NCBI GenBank assembly: GCA_022572335.1
Contig: JACZWD010000067.1
Span: 1-11,585, forward strand
Length of the DNA: 11,585 nucleotides
Direction of reading: 5' to 3'
Source of the DNA: Pseudomonadota bacterium
Lineage (GTDB): Bacteria; Pseudomonadota; Alphaproteobacteria; Rhodospirillales; 2-02-FULL-58-16
Shown one piece after another: positions 1-6,832 of the stretch. The position numbers and the translations under genes were made by a program. Position 1 is the first letter of the stretch. Every line of letters starts with the position of its first letter. The notes under the pieces are model-generated. The model was given only the letters and a program-made list of their open reading frames with translations, was not told the origin of the DNA and did not search any database.

Positions 1-293
1 TCGGAGGCTCCGAGCTCCACCAGCCGGGCGAAAAACTCCCCGATCACCTGGCGGGGCGGGCCGCTGTCGGCGGCCGCCACGACATGCTGCGGTGGGGCGT
101 CCGCCATGTAGCGCTCCAACGCCGCTTCGAAGAGGCCGGCCTTGTCGCCGAAGGTGTTGTACAGGCTGCCGCGGTTGAGGCCCGTCGCCTCGACCAGGTC
201 CTGGATGGACGTGGCCTCGAAGCCCTTGCGCCAGAAAACCTCCACCGCCCGGTCCACCACCTGGCCGCGGTCGAATTCCCGTGGTCTCGCCAT
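1..293 (-). CDS. TetR/AcrR-family transcriptional regulator, N-terminal part (gene runs off the window)
   Basis: The 97 visible residues begin MARPREFDRGQ and contain a TetR-type DNA-binding domain. The helix-turn-helix covers about residues 28-50 (T28-S-I-Q-D-L-V, then G38-L-N-R-G-S-L-Y-N-T-F-G-D-K51). The start at 293 is chosen because AAGGGAG lies 8 bases upstream (minus strand, 308-302) and a promoter-like pair lies further up. The ligand-binding C-terminal domain lies beyond position 1, so the effector cannot be guessed. The gene is divergent from the aldolase-like gene at 453 with 159 bases between them, and a perfect inverted repeat overlaps its -35 region. Autoregulation, possibly with control of the neighbour, is therefore likely; this is inference from the usual TetR arrangement. 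Family assignment is firm and the target is uncertain. Confidence 0.93.
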   Translation of the reverse strand, partial: MARPREFDRGQVVDRAVEVFWRKGFEATSIQDLVEATGLNRGSLYNTFGDKAGLFEAALERYMADAPPQHVVAAADSGPPRQVIGEFFARLVELGAS

Positions 294-316
294 GGCCCAT
301 GCTCCCTTGCGCGGAC

Positions 317-345
317 ACGGTAGCGTTTTTTGAACGATGGTTCAA
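317..345 (-). promoter_or_regulatory. Predicted sigma70-type promoter of the tetR-like gene
   Basis: On the minus strand TTGAAC (345-340) and TACCGT (322-317) are separated by exactly 17 bases. Transcription would start near 310, just before the AAGGGAG ribosome-binding site and the start codon at 293. The -35 is close to consensus and the -10 matches only partly. The inverted repeat at 330-345 covers the -35 and half the spacer, as expected for an autoregulated repressor. Confidence 0.5.
330..345. promoter_or_regulatory. Probable TetR operator: inverted repeat TTGAAC-GATG-GTTCAA
   Basis: The two 6-base arms (330-335 and 340-345) are perfectly complementary around a 4-base spacer, and two of the next three flanking pairs also match. 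It is the only clear dyad in the gap between the divergent tetR-like and aldolase-like genes. The TGAAC/GTTCA half-sites resemble those seen for many TetR-family regulators. Binding by this particular regulator is inferred from position and symmetry. Confidence 0.55.
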
Positions 346-452
346 GAATATTAGCCGCCCGCCGCCGCGCCCCGCCCCGGCGCACTTGCACGCACCCACG
401 GGGGTCGTACAATCCGGGCCCGGCGAAGACCCACAGGGCGAGGGAGCAAAGC

Positions 453-1571
453 ATGGACCTGGACGACCTTTTGACGCCCGCCCTCGTCCTCGACCGCCGC
501 ATCCTTGCCCGCAACATCGACGCCATGACCGAACGGGTGCGCGCACTCGGCGTGGCGTTACGGCCCCACCTCAAGACCGCCAAGTCGGCCGACGTCGCCC
601 GCCTGGCCGTGGCCGGCAACGCCGGGGGCATCACCGTTTCGACGTTGCGCGAGGCCGCCTATTTCCTGGAACACGGCATTACCGACATCGCTTATGCCGT
701 CGGCATGGTGCCCGGCAAGCTGGACGCCGCGGCGGCGCTCGGGGACAACGGCGCCGAGCTGAAGATCCTCACCGACAGCCCGGACGTGGCCCGCGCCATC
801 GCCGCCCACGGCGCCCCGCATGAGGTCCTGATCGAGGTCGACTGCGGCGATGCGCGCGGCGGCGTGGCGGCGGACGGGCCGGAGCTCCTCGACATCGCGC
901 GGGTCCTTAACGATGCGCCATCGGTGCGCCTTGCCGGCGTGCTGACCCATGCCGGCCAGTCCTACGATTGCCGCGACGCCGACGCCATGGCCGCGGTCGC
1001 CGAACAGGAACGCGCCGCCGCGGTCACGGCGGCCGGGCGCCTGCGCGCCGGGGGCCTGCCCAGTCCCGTGGTCAGCGTCGGCTCGACGCCGACAGCCCGC
1101 TTCGCCCGCGACCTCACCGGCGTCACCGAGACCCGGCCCGGCGTCTACATGTTCTGCGACCTGTACCAGGCCGGCATCGGCGTCTGCGGCCGCGGAGACA
1201 TCGCCGTTTCCGTGCTCGCCACGGTGATCGGCCACCGCCCGGGCGACAACACCTTGCATGTCGATGCCGGCGCCCTGGCGCTGTCGAAGGACCGTTCGAC
1301 GGAGAAGCTGCCCGAGGACTGCGGCTACGGCCTGGTCTGCGAGGCGCAAACGGCGCGCCCGATCGCCGGCTTGCGCGTCGGCGCGGTGCACCAGGAACAC
1401 GGCGCCGTCACCGGCGACGCGCCCTTGCCCTTCGACGCCCTTCCCATCGGCGCCAAGGTCCGCGTGCTGCCCAACCACGCGTGCATGACGGCCGCCGCGT
1501 ACGACGCCTACCACGTCATCGACGGCGGCACCGAGGTGATCGCCCGCTGGCCGCGCTGCACCGGCTGGTAA
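453..1571 (+). CDS. D-threonine aldolase / D-serine dehydratase-like PLP enzyme (DSD1 family)
   Basis: This 372-residue protein belongs to the fold-type III PLP enzymes related to alanine racemase N-terminal domains, which include D-threonine aldolase, D-serine dehydratase and D-threo-3-hydroxyaspartate dehydratase. The R-P-H-L-K-T-A-K stretch near the N-terminus carries the expected Schiff-base lysine, K41. A GSTPT loop near the middle is the usual phosphate-binding element. The PNHAC motif near the C-terminus supplies H342 and C344, the metal ligands of the family. Length is normal. The start at 453 has AGGGAG at 441-446, six bases upstream; an in-frame upstream ATG at 330 falls inside the putative operator and is unlikely. 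The substrate (a D-beta-hydroxy amino acid in known members) cannot be chosen from sequence. The divergent TetR-like gene is its probable regulator. Confidence 0.88.
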   Translation: MDLDDLLTPALVLDRRILARNIDAMTERVRALGVALRPHLKTAKSADVARLAVAGNAGGITVSTLREAAYFLEHGITDIAYAVGMVPGKLDAAAALGDNGAELKILTDSPDVARAIAAHGAPHEVLIEVDCGDARGGVAADGPELLDIARVLNDAPSVRLAGVLTHAGQSYDCRDADAMAAVAEQERAAAVTAAGRLRAGGLPSPVVSVGSTPTARFARDLTGVTETRPGVYMFCDLYQAGIGVCGRGDIAVSVLATVIGHRPGDNTLHVDAGALALSKDRSTEKLPEDCGYGLVCEAQTARPIAGLRVGAVHQEHGAVTGDAPLPFDALPIGAKVRVLPNHACMTAAAYDAYHVIDGGTEVIARWPRCTGW

Positions 1572-1723
1572 GCCCAAGGGTCAAAACGCCGCGGTGGTTT
1601 GGGCCGGAGAAGCCGGCGACCCCGGACCGTCGTTTATCCAAGTCCCTCCGTTCTCTGATCGCGGGTTCCCGGTCAACCTCTCCCGGCCTTCCCGTCGCTG
1701 CCGTGTCGGTCCTTTCACGCCTC

Positions 1724-1776
1724 GGGGGGCCACCGGGGGGTGTCCCCCCGACAACGTATGCGGGGGGCGGCCCCGC
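1724..1776. repeat. Two GC-only hairpins in the tail-to-tail gap
   Basis: The first dyad is CGGGGGG (1734-1740) and CCCCCCG (1744-1750) around a TGT loop. The second is GCGGGG (1760-1765) and CCCCGC (1771-1776) around five bases. A further G6 run at 1724-1729 could compete for the same C6 run. They lie between the stop of the aldolase-like gene (1571) and the stop of argB (1804), so they may stop or slow convergent transcripts. There is no T-tract, so a classical intrinsic terminator is not supported. Nothing else is recognisable in the 1572-1803 gap. Confidence 0.5.
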
Positions 1777-1803
1777 GACCCCCGGGAATTCCGGCTTTCG
1801 GTA

Positions 1804-2724
1804 TCAGTCCGGCCGGATCATGGTGCCCGCGCCGTGCTCGGTGAACAGCTCGAGCAACAGGGCGTGGGGCACCCGGCCGTCGATGATCACGGCGCCCTCG
1901 ACCCCCTTCTCGATGGCCAGGAGGCAGGTTTCGATTTTCGGAATCATGCCGCCCAGGACGGTGCCGTCGCCGATGCGCGCCCGCGCCTCCTTCACCGTCA
2001 ATTCGGGAATCAGGTTGCCCTCGCCATCCATGACCCCGGCCACGTCGGTGAGCATCACCAGGCGCGCCGCGCCGACGGCCGAGGCGATGGCCCCGGCCAC
2101 CGCGTCGGCGTTGATGTTCAGGGTCTCGCCCCCGGGTCCGGTGCCGATGGGGGCGATCACCGGCGTGATGTCGGATTCCTTGAAGAAGGCGAGGATGTGG
2201 GGGTTGATCTCCGTGGGCTCGCCGACGAGCCCCAGGTCCAGGACCTTTTCGATGTTGGACTCCGGGTCGCGCCTGGTGCGCCTGATCTTGTCGGCCCGGA
2301 TCAGGTTTCCGTCCTTGCCCGAAAGGCCGACGGCGAAGCCCCCCTGGCCGTTGATGGCGGAGACGATTTCCTTGTTGATGGTGCCCGCCAGCACCATTTC
2401 CACGACGCCGACCGTTTCCCGGTCGGTGACGCGCAGCCCGTCGATGAAGCGGCTCTGGATCTTCAGGCGCTCGAGCATGCGGCCGATCTGCGGGCCGCCG
2501 CCGTGCACCACCACCGGATTGACGCCGACCTGCCTGAGCAGCACGATATCGCGGGCGAACAGGGGCGCCAGCTTGGCATCGCCCATGGCGTGGCCGCCGT
2601 ACTTGATGACGATGGTCTTGCCCGAATGGCGGCGCATGTACGGCAGCGCCTCGGACAGGGTTTCGGCCTGGGCGAGCCAGTCCCTGGCGGTCTTGTCGGT
2701 TTTGCTGCCGGTCTTGCGGGTCAT
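1804..2724 (-). CDS. argB: Acetylglutamate kinase
   Basis: This cytosolic enzyme phosphorylates N-acetyl-L-glutamate with ATP in the second step of arginine synthesis. The 306 residues show the amino-acid kinase fold signatures in order: K41-Y-G-G (phosphate-binding lysine), VHGGGPQI at 73-80, GLSGKDG at 133-139, NINAD at 203-207 and GGMIPKI near the C-terminus. The roughly 35-residue extension before the first strand (T-A-R-D-W-L-A and following) is typical of the hexameric, arginine-inhibited type, so feedback inhibition is likely. The start at 2724 gives the usual alphaproteobacterial N-terminus. A 21-residue longer reading from 2787 is possible but its extra residues look non-native. No good Shine-Dalgarno precedes 2724. 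argB normally follows engB closely in related genomes; here a plus-strand gene intervenes, so it probably needs its own promoter. Confidence 0.96.
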   Translation of the reverse strand: MTRKTGSKTDKTARDWLAQAETLSEALPYMRRHSGKTIVIKYGGHAMGDAKLAPLFARDIVLLRQVGVNPVVVHGGGPQIGRMLERLKIQSRFIDGLRVTDRETVGVVEMVLAGTINKEIVSAINGQGGFAVGLSGKDGNLIRADKIRRTRRDPESNIEKVLDLGLVGEPTEINPHILAFFKESDITPVIAPIGTGPGGETLNINADAVAGAIASAVGAARLVMLTDVAGVMDGEGNLIPELTVKEARARIGDGTVLGGMIPKIETCLLAIEKGVEGAVIIDGRVPHALLLELFTEHGAGTMIRPD

Positions 2725-2818
2725 GGCGGGGGAACCTAACTTAGTTTGGCCGGCGCCGCCACCACGCAGAGCCGGGTGGGCAACCAAACAGAAACCATTA
2801 ACTTTGTTTCACCCGGGG

Positions 2819-2846
2819 TTTACAAGCACACTAGATATGGTATCTA
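2819..2846 (+). promoter_or_regulatory. Candidate promoter of the AT-rich orphan gene
   Basis: TTTACA (2819-2824) and TATCTA (2841-2846) are 16 bases apart, upstream of the ATG at 2891. The -35 is good and the -10 matches TATAAT at only three positions. The palindrome at 2830-2848 covers the spacer and the -10, so a bound protein would block it. The call rests on sequence likeness alone. Confidence 0.3.
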
Positions 2847-2848
2847 GT
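2830..2848. promoter_or_regulatory. Perfect 19-base palindrome ACTAGATA-TGG-TATCTAGT, probable operator
   Basis: Eight-base arms (2830-2837 and 2841-2848) are perfectly complementary around TGG. The site lies between argB (start 2724, minus) and the orphan gene (plus) and overlaps the orphan's candidate -10. AT-rich arms of this length are unusual in such a GC-rich genome. It could be an operator for the orphan gene, for argB, or a recombination or attachment site; I do not recognise the motif as belonging to a named regulator. Confidence 0.45.
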
Positions 2849-2890
2849 TGTAGCAGATTCCGATATGTGGTTTGTAAGCCCTTTCTAAGA

Positions 2891-3385
2891 ATGAGAAGCT
2901 CCAGGAATTCACTCACCGGCAGTCAAAAAGCTGCTGCTGCGCGGCGCGCTAAAAAAAAGAAAGCGTTGCGGCGTCAGCAAGTTGATGAATTGTTGGCACA
3001 TGGAAAGACAATAGAAACACCATCCCCGGAGCAAATACGATTAGCGGAAAGCTTAGCTGACGAATATGGGCTCCGACTCAAAGACGATTATCGGGAAGAC
3101 TATTGGTATACAAAAAATCTCTTGAATGCCTTTGCCTATGAGCCTGGCAATCCCCAAACTGGTTATCGCCGATTCTATTCTGTTCGTTGTGGGGTCTATT
3201 ATGATGCGTCCGCAAGTCATCTCGCAATGAAACTTGACATGCCAGAGGCTGCGGTGAAGTTCATGATCGAGGTGCTACGGCATAGCGGGCGGCTGTGGCA
3301 TCAAGAATACTCGGACCTCGACGAAGGCCCGGAGGAAGATCCCGAGGATGTCCGGTTTCGGCGGGACCTTGCTCGGTATGGCTGA
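2891..3385 (+). CDS. Hypothetical basic protein in an AT-rich, probably transferred patch
   Basis: This 164-residue protein is not recognised. The first 30 residues are very basic, with a run of four lysines and several arginines, followed by a predicted helical stretch (Q-Q-V-D-E-L-L). The middle is rich in tyrosine and tryptophan (D-Y-W-Y-T-K, then R-R-F-Y-S-V-R-C-G-V-Y-Y). The region A-A-V-K-F-M-I-E-V-L looks like an amphipathic helix, and the C-terminus is acidic (about D-L-D-E-G-P-E-E-D-P-E-D). No signal peptide or membrane segment is visible. The ATG at 2891 is used because the in-frame ATG at 2837 lies within the palindrome; neither has a clear Shine-Dalgarno. Codon usage is plainly AT-rich (TTA, CGA, GAA, TAT) against its neighbours, suggesting transfer. 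The basic N-terminus would fit a nucleic-acid-binding protein, but that is only a guess. The sustained open frame of non-local composition argues that it is real. Confidence 0.7.
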   Translation: MRSSRNSLTGSQKAAAARRAKKKKALRRQQVDELLAHGKTIETPSPEQIRLAESLADEYGLRLKDDYREDYWYTKNLLNAFAYEPGNPQTGYRRFYSVRCGVYYDASASHLAMKLDMPEAAVKFMIEVLRHSGRLWHQEYSDLDEGPEEDPEDVRFRRDLARYG

Positions 3386-3415
3386 GGACTTTCTCGCGGG
3401 GTTTGTGCGAAATAT

Positions 3416-4069
3416 CTAAAGATTATTATCGGGATTCGCCAGGGTCGCCAGCGCCGAGCGCAGTTCCGGGATGCCGCGGCCGCTGCGGGCGCTGGTGGCG
3501 AGAACCTGGGGATAGGCCGCGGCGTGGCCGGCGAGCTCGCGCTCGATTTCCTCGACCAAGCGCCCGAGCCCCGCTTCCGTCACCTTGTCGCACTTGGTGA
3601 GGACGGCCTGGTAGGAAACGGCGGCCCGGTCGAGCATGGCCATCACGGCGCGGTCGGAGTCCCGGATGCCGTGGCGGGCGTCGATCAGAAGACAGGTCCT
3701 CCGCAGCGCCGCGCGGCCCCTGAGATAGGCCTCGACCACGCCTGTCCAGCGCTTGACCTCGCCTTTCGGCGCCTTGGCGTAGCCATAGCCGGGGAGGTCC
3801 GCCAGCATCAGCCGGCCGCCGAGGGAGAAGAAGTTGAGCTGTTGGGTGCGGCCCGGCGATTTGGAGATGCGGGCCAGGCTCCTGCGCCCGGTCAGCGCGT
3901 TGATGAGGCTGGATTTGCCGACGTTGGAGCGGCCGGCGAAGGCGACCTCGGGCAGGCCTGCGTCCGGCACCTGGTCCGGGGCGGCGGCGCCGGTGACGAA
4001 CTCACAGGCCTGGGCGAACAGCCGGCGGCCGTCCTCGAGCGCGCGGGCGTCCTCTTCCGCGTTGTCCAT
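3416..4069 (-). CDS. engB: Ribosome biogenesis GTPase YsxC/EngB
   Basis: This TRAFAC-class GTPase takes part in assembly of the large ribosomal subunit. The 217 residues contain the P-loop GRSNVGKS at 46-53, the G2 threonine in G-R-T75-Q, G3 DLPGYG at 91-96, G4 TKCD at 158-161 and a G5-like S-A-R-S-G-R-G near the C-terminus. DLPGYGYAK is distinctive for this subfamily. Length is normal for the family. The gene follows yidC with 62 bases between them on the same strand and probably ends the rpmH operon, since the next gene (2891-3385) is convergent, with only 30 bases between the stop codons. Confidence 0.96.
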   Translation of the reverse strand: MDNAEEDARALEDGRRLFAQACEFVTGAAAPDQVPDAGLPEVAFAGRSNVGKSSLINALTGRRSLARISKSPGRTQQLNFFSLGGRLMLADLPGYGYAKAPKGEVKRWTGVVEAYLRGRAALRRTCLLIDARHGIRDSDRAVMAMLDRAAVSYQAVLTKCDKVTEAGLGRLVEEIERELAGHAAAYPQVLATSARSGRGIPELRSALATLANPDNNL

Positions 4070-4131
4070 GCCGGCCTCGCCCTTGGGACCATTCTTCTAC
4101 TATGACAGAGGGTCCCTCGGCGGGATTCCGC

Positions 4132-5913
4132 CTATTTGACCCCCATGCGCACCATGATGATCTTCTGCTGGATCATCGAGAGAATGTTGTTCCACGCCCA
4201 GTAGATCACCAGGCCGGCCGGGAAGCGCGCCAGCAGGAAAGTGAACATCAGGGGCAGGAAGAGGAAGATCTTGGCCTGGATGGGATCCTGGGGCTGGGGA
4301 TTGAGCTTCTGCTGCAGGAACATGGAGAGGCCCATGATAATCGGCCACACCCCGATGTTGATGACGTCGGGCACAAGACCGGACGGGTCCCAGGGGATCA
4401 GCCCGAACAGGTTCCACAGCGAGGTCGGATCGGCGACGGACAGGTCGTGGATCCAGCCGAAGAACGGCGCCTGGCGCATCTCGATGGTGACGAAAAGGAC
4501 CTTGTACAGGGCGAAGAACACCGGGATCTGGATGATCATGGGCAGACAGCCCGACGCCGGGCTGGCATTCTCGCGCTTGTAAAGGGCCATCATCTCCGTG
4601 TTCAGCCGCACCTTGTCGTCCCCGAAGCGCTCGCGCAGCTTCAAGATCTGGGGCTGCAGTTTCTTCACCTTGCTCATGGCCGTGTAGGACTTGTTGGCAA
4701 GCGGGAAGAAGACCAGCTTGATCCCCACCGTGAGCAGCAGGATGGAGAAGCCGAAGTTGCCGACGTAGTCGTTGATGTAGATGAGGCCGTAGAAGATGGG
4801 CTTGGTCAAAAAATAGAACCAGCCGAAGTCGATGGCCAGGTCGAAGCGGTCGATCTGGTACCTCTCCTCGTAGGCGTCCAGCAGATCCACTTCCTTGGCG
4901 CCGGTGAACAGGTGGCTTACGGTCTCGGCCACCGCCCCGGCGGCGATCTCCAGCCGGTTGCCCAGGAAGTCCACCTGATACCTGTCGGTCCCGCCTTCCT
5001 GGAAATATTTGAAACGGGTGTTCACCGGACTCTTCTGGTCGGGCACCAGGGCGGCCAGCCAGTACTTGTCCGTGATCCCGATCCAGCCCCCGGTGGTGCG
5101 CTGTTGGATCGTGCCCGCATCCTGGAGGTCCTCGTAATCCAACTCCTTCAACGTGCCGTCGAAGACGCCCAGCGGCCCTTCGTGCAGAATGAAGAACCCG
5201 GTCACTTCCGGCGTTCCCCAGCGCGAGATCAGCCCGTAAGGGTAAAGCGCGGCCGGGGTGCTGCCGGTGTTCTCGACCCGCTGGGTCACCGCGAACATGT
5301 AGTTTTCGTCAATGGCATAGGTGCGCGAAAACCTGAGACCCTGGCCGTTGTCCCAGGTCAGGGTCAGCGGGCTGCCGGGCGCCAGCACATCCCGGTTCGC
5401 CGTCCACGGGGTGTCCGGGCCGGGGACGACGACGCCGTCGGCGGGCACCCATCCGAACTGGGCGAAGTAGGCGTCCGGGGCGCCATGGGGGGAAAGCAGG
5501 ATGATCTCGGGACTGGTTTCATCGAGGGTCTCGCGGTAATCGGCAAGGGTCAGATCGTCGATGCGCCCGCCGGTGAGCGCGATGGACCCGTGCAGGCGGG
5601 GCGACCGGATTTTCACCCGCTTGCTCTTGGCAAGCATCGCCCGGCGGTCATCCACGACGACGGGCGCGGCCTGCTTTGCGCCGGGGACGGACGGCACCTC
5701 GGCCCCCCTGGCGGGCACCTGCGGCACGGCCGCCGGCCGCTCCGGGACCTGGGCGCCTGGCGGGGCCCGGACGCCTTCCGGGGCCTGCGGCTGCTGCGTT
5801 TGTTGCGGGGTTTCCGGCGGCGGCGGGCGGCGGCTTTCGAAAAAGAAATTGAAGGCGACAATGATGATGACCGACAGGACGACCGCCAGCAGCATGTTGC
5901 GTTGATCGTTCAT
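4132..5913 (-). CDS. yidC: Membrane protein insertase YidC
   Basis: YidC inserts and folds inner-membrane proteins, alone or with SecYEG. The 593-residue protein begins with an uncleaved membrane segment (about residues 7-26). A proline/glutamine-rich linker follows, then the large periplasmic P1 domain typical of Gram-negative YidC. The five-helix insertase core begins near residue 363. The positively charged residue in the hydrophilic groove, arginine in E. coli, is K399 here (V-G-I-K-L-V-F-F-P-L); lysine at this place fits what I recall of alphaproteobacterial homologues. Cytoplasmic (Q-P-Q-I-L-K-L-R-E-R-F-G-D-D-K) and later core motifs (M-R-Q-A-P-F-F-G-W-I-H-D-L-S) are intact. The start at 5913 has AAGG eight bases upstream. 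It lies 45 bases after yidD in the same operon. Confidence 0.98.
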   Translation of the reverse strand: MNDQRNMLLAVVLSVIIIVAFNFFFESRRPPPPETPQQTQQPQAPEGVRAPPGAQVPERPAAVPQVPARGAEVPSVPGAKQAAPVVVDDRRAMLAKSKRVKIRSPRLHGSIALTGGRIDDLTLADYRETLDETSPEIILLSPHGAPDAYFAQFGWVPADGVVVPGPDTPWTANRDVLAPGSPLTLTWDNGQGLRFSRTYAIDENYMFAVTQRVENTGSTPAALYPYGLISRWGTPEVTGFFILHEGPLGVFDGTLKELDYEDLQDAGTIQQRTTGGWIGITDKYWLAALVPDQKSPVNTRFKYFQEGGTDRYQVDFLGNRLEIAAGAVAETVSHLFTGAKEVDLLDAYEERYQIDRFDLAIDFGWFYFLTKPIFYGLIYINDYVGNFGFSILLLTVGIKLVFFPLANKSYTAMSKVKKLQPQILKLRERFGDDKVRLNTEMMALYKRENASPASGCLPMIIQIPVFFALYKVLFVTIEMRQAPFFGWIHDLSVADPTSLWNLFGLIPWDPSGLVPDVINIGVWPIIMGLSMFLQQKLNPQPQDPIQAKIFLFLPLMFTFLLARFPAGLVIYWAWNNILSMIQQKIIMVRMGVK

Positions 5914-5958
5914 GGGCTCCGCCTTGCCTGGCGCTCGGGCGCGTCGTGCCGGCGCACC

Positions 5959-6252
5959 CTAACCCACCTGCGCATGGCGATCGTCCTCACACCCTGCGCG
6001 TCCGCCGGCCGTCTCCGAGTTCCCCGTGGGAACGGGGTCAAGACCCGAGCCGCCCCAGGGATGGCAGCGCCCGATCCGTTTGACCGCAAGCCAGCCCCCG
6101 CGCAACGCGCCCCAGCGGGCGACGGCCTCGGCGGCGTACCCGGAACAGGTGGGGTAAAAACGGCACGCGCCCGGCAGCACCGGGGACAGCAGCAGCTGAT
6201 ATCCCCGGATCAGTATGCGCAACACCATGGCCGCCATTCTTCCCGGTCTCAT
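5959..6252 (-). CDS. yidD: Membrane protein insertion efficiency factor YidD
   Basis: YidD is a small inner-membrane-associated protein that assists YidC-dependent insertion. This 97-residue reading has the full family pattern: G-Y-Q-L-L-L-S-P, then C-R-F-Y-P-T-C-S-G-Y-A, then R-C-H-P-W-G-G-S-G-L-D-P-V-P, with its conserved cysteines and an amphipathic N-terminal helix. The ATG at 6252 overlaps the TGA of rnpA in an ATGA arrangement, so the two are probably translationally coupled. Internal ATGs at 6237 and 6228 are possible alternative starts. The residues after D-P-V-P are variable in the family. Confidence 0.95.
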   Translation of the reverse strand: MRPGRMAAMVLRILIRGYQLLLSPVLPGACRFYPTCSGYAAEAVARWGALRGGWLAVKRIGRCHPWGGSGLDPVPTGNSETAGGRAGCEDDRHAQVG

Positions 6253-6659
6253 AGCCGTTCACCCTGGCTCCTGTTTCCGTCCTTCCCGGCGCCTTCGTCG
6301 ATGGCATCCAGTCGTTCCAGCGCCGCCTTCAGGTCCGCCACCAGGGCGGCGAAGGGCCGTCTCAAGGTTTCGGCCCGCCCGATGACGACGAAGTCGTGCC
6401 CGCCCTTGGCATGGGCCGGCATGACCAGCTCCACGGCGGCGCGCAGACGGCGGCGGGCCCGGTTGCGGGCAACGGCGTTGCCGACCTTGCGGCTTACCGT
6501 GAATCCGACGCGGATGGGGGGCACCGGTCCGTTAATGCGGTCGCTTGCCGCGTGGCGCCGGGCCTGGAGGATCAAGCCGCGAACGACCGCCTTTCGCCGG
6601 GCGCCGGCGACCCGGAGAAACTCCGACCGCCGCTTCAGGCGCGGGACAGCGGGAGCCAC
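6249..6659 (-). CDS. rnpA: Ribonuclease P protein component
   Basis: RnpA is the protein cofactor of the RNase P ribozyme, which removes 5' leaders from pre-tRNA. The 136 residues hold the early R-R-S-E-F-L-R-V segment and the RNR signature G-F-T-V-S-R-K-V-G-N-A-V-A-R-N-R-A-R-R, which binds the RNA subunit. The start is GTG at 6659, only 7 bases after the rpmH stop, so translation is probably coupled. The C-terminal tail (about the last 15 residues) is charged and variable. It lies between rpmH and yidD as in most bacteria. Confidence 0.97.
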   Translation of the reverse strand: MAPAVPRLKRRSEFLRVAGARRKAVVRGLILQARRHAASDRINGPVPPIRVGFTVSRKVGNAVARNRARRRLRAAVELVMPAHAKGGHDFVVIGRAETLRRPFAALVADLKAALERLDAIDEGAGKDGNRSQGERL

Positions 6660-6666
6660 GGCCGGA

Positions 6667-6801
6667 TCAAGCGGACAGGCGCTTACGTCCCTTGGCGCGC
6701 CGATTGGCCAGAATCCGGCGCCCGCCCACGGTCGCCATGCGGTGGCGGAAACCGTGCCGGCGTTTGCGCACGAGCTTGCTCGGCTGAAAGGTGCGTTTCA
6801 A
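6667..6801 (-). CDS. rpmH: Large ribosomal subunit protein bL34
   Basis: This 44-residue protein (M-K-R-T-F-Q-P-S-K-L-V-R-K-R-R-H-G-F and on, ending G-R-K-R-L-S-A) is a typical bL34, an extremely basic protein of the 50S subunit. The start is a TTG at 6801, supported by GGGAG eight bases upstream. The only upstream in-frame ATG, at 6861, lies on the -35 element of the promoter and would not be in the transcript. It is the first gene of the rpmH-rnpA-yidD-yidC-engB operon. Confidence 0.97.
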   Translation of the reverse strand: MKRTFQPSKLVRKRRHGFRHRMATVGGRRILANRRAKGRKRLSA

Positions 6802-6832
6802 GGGGACGACTCCCACGGATAACAAGGTCCGG

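Noticed and set aside
968..2890. Very long plus-strand open frame (968-3385) spanning the aldolase-like gene, the gap and the antisense of argB
   Set aside because: It is an arginine- and proline-rich shadow of two real genes. Only its last part, from 2891, is free of overlap and is kept as the orphan gene.
2837..2890. Earlier ATG at 2837 for the orphan gene
   Set aside because: It falls inside the palindrome and candidate -10 and has no ribosome-binding site. The ATG at 2891 is preferred, though not proven.
2951..2959. A-AAA-AAG slippery heptamer within an A8 run in the orphan gene, as in dnaX or IS3-type frameshifting
   Set aside because: A -1 shift reaches a stop after eight codons and adds no known domain, and no stimulatory stem or upstream ribosome-binding-like sequence is clear. 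The main frame alone gives a full protein.
2725..3415. Insertion sequence or prophage remnant
   Set aside because: No transposase, integrase, terminal inverted repeats or duplicated flanks could be seen around the AT-rich patch.
4102..6822. 906-codon plus-strand open frame opposite yidC, yidD, rnpA and rpmH
   Set aside because: High-GC antisense shadow; every stretch lies over well-recognised minus-strand genes.
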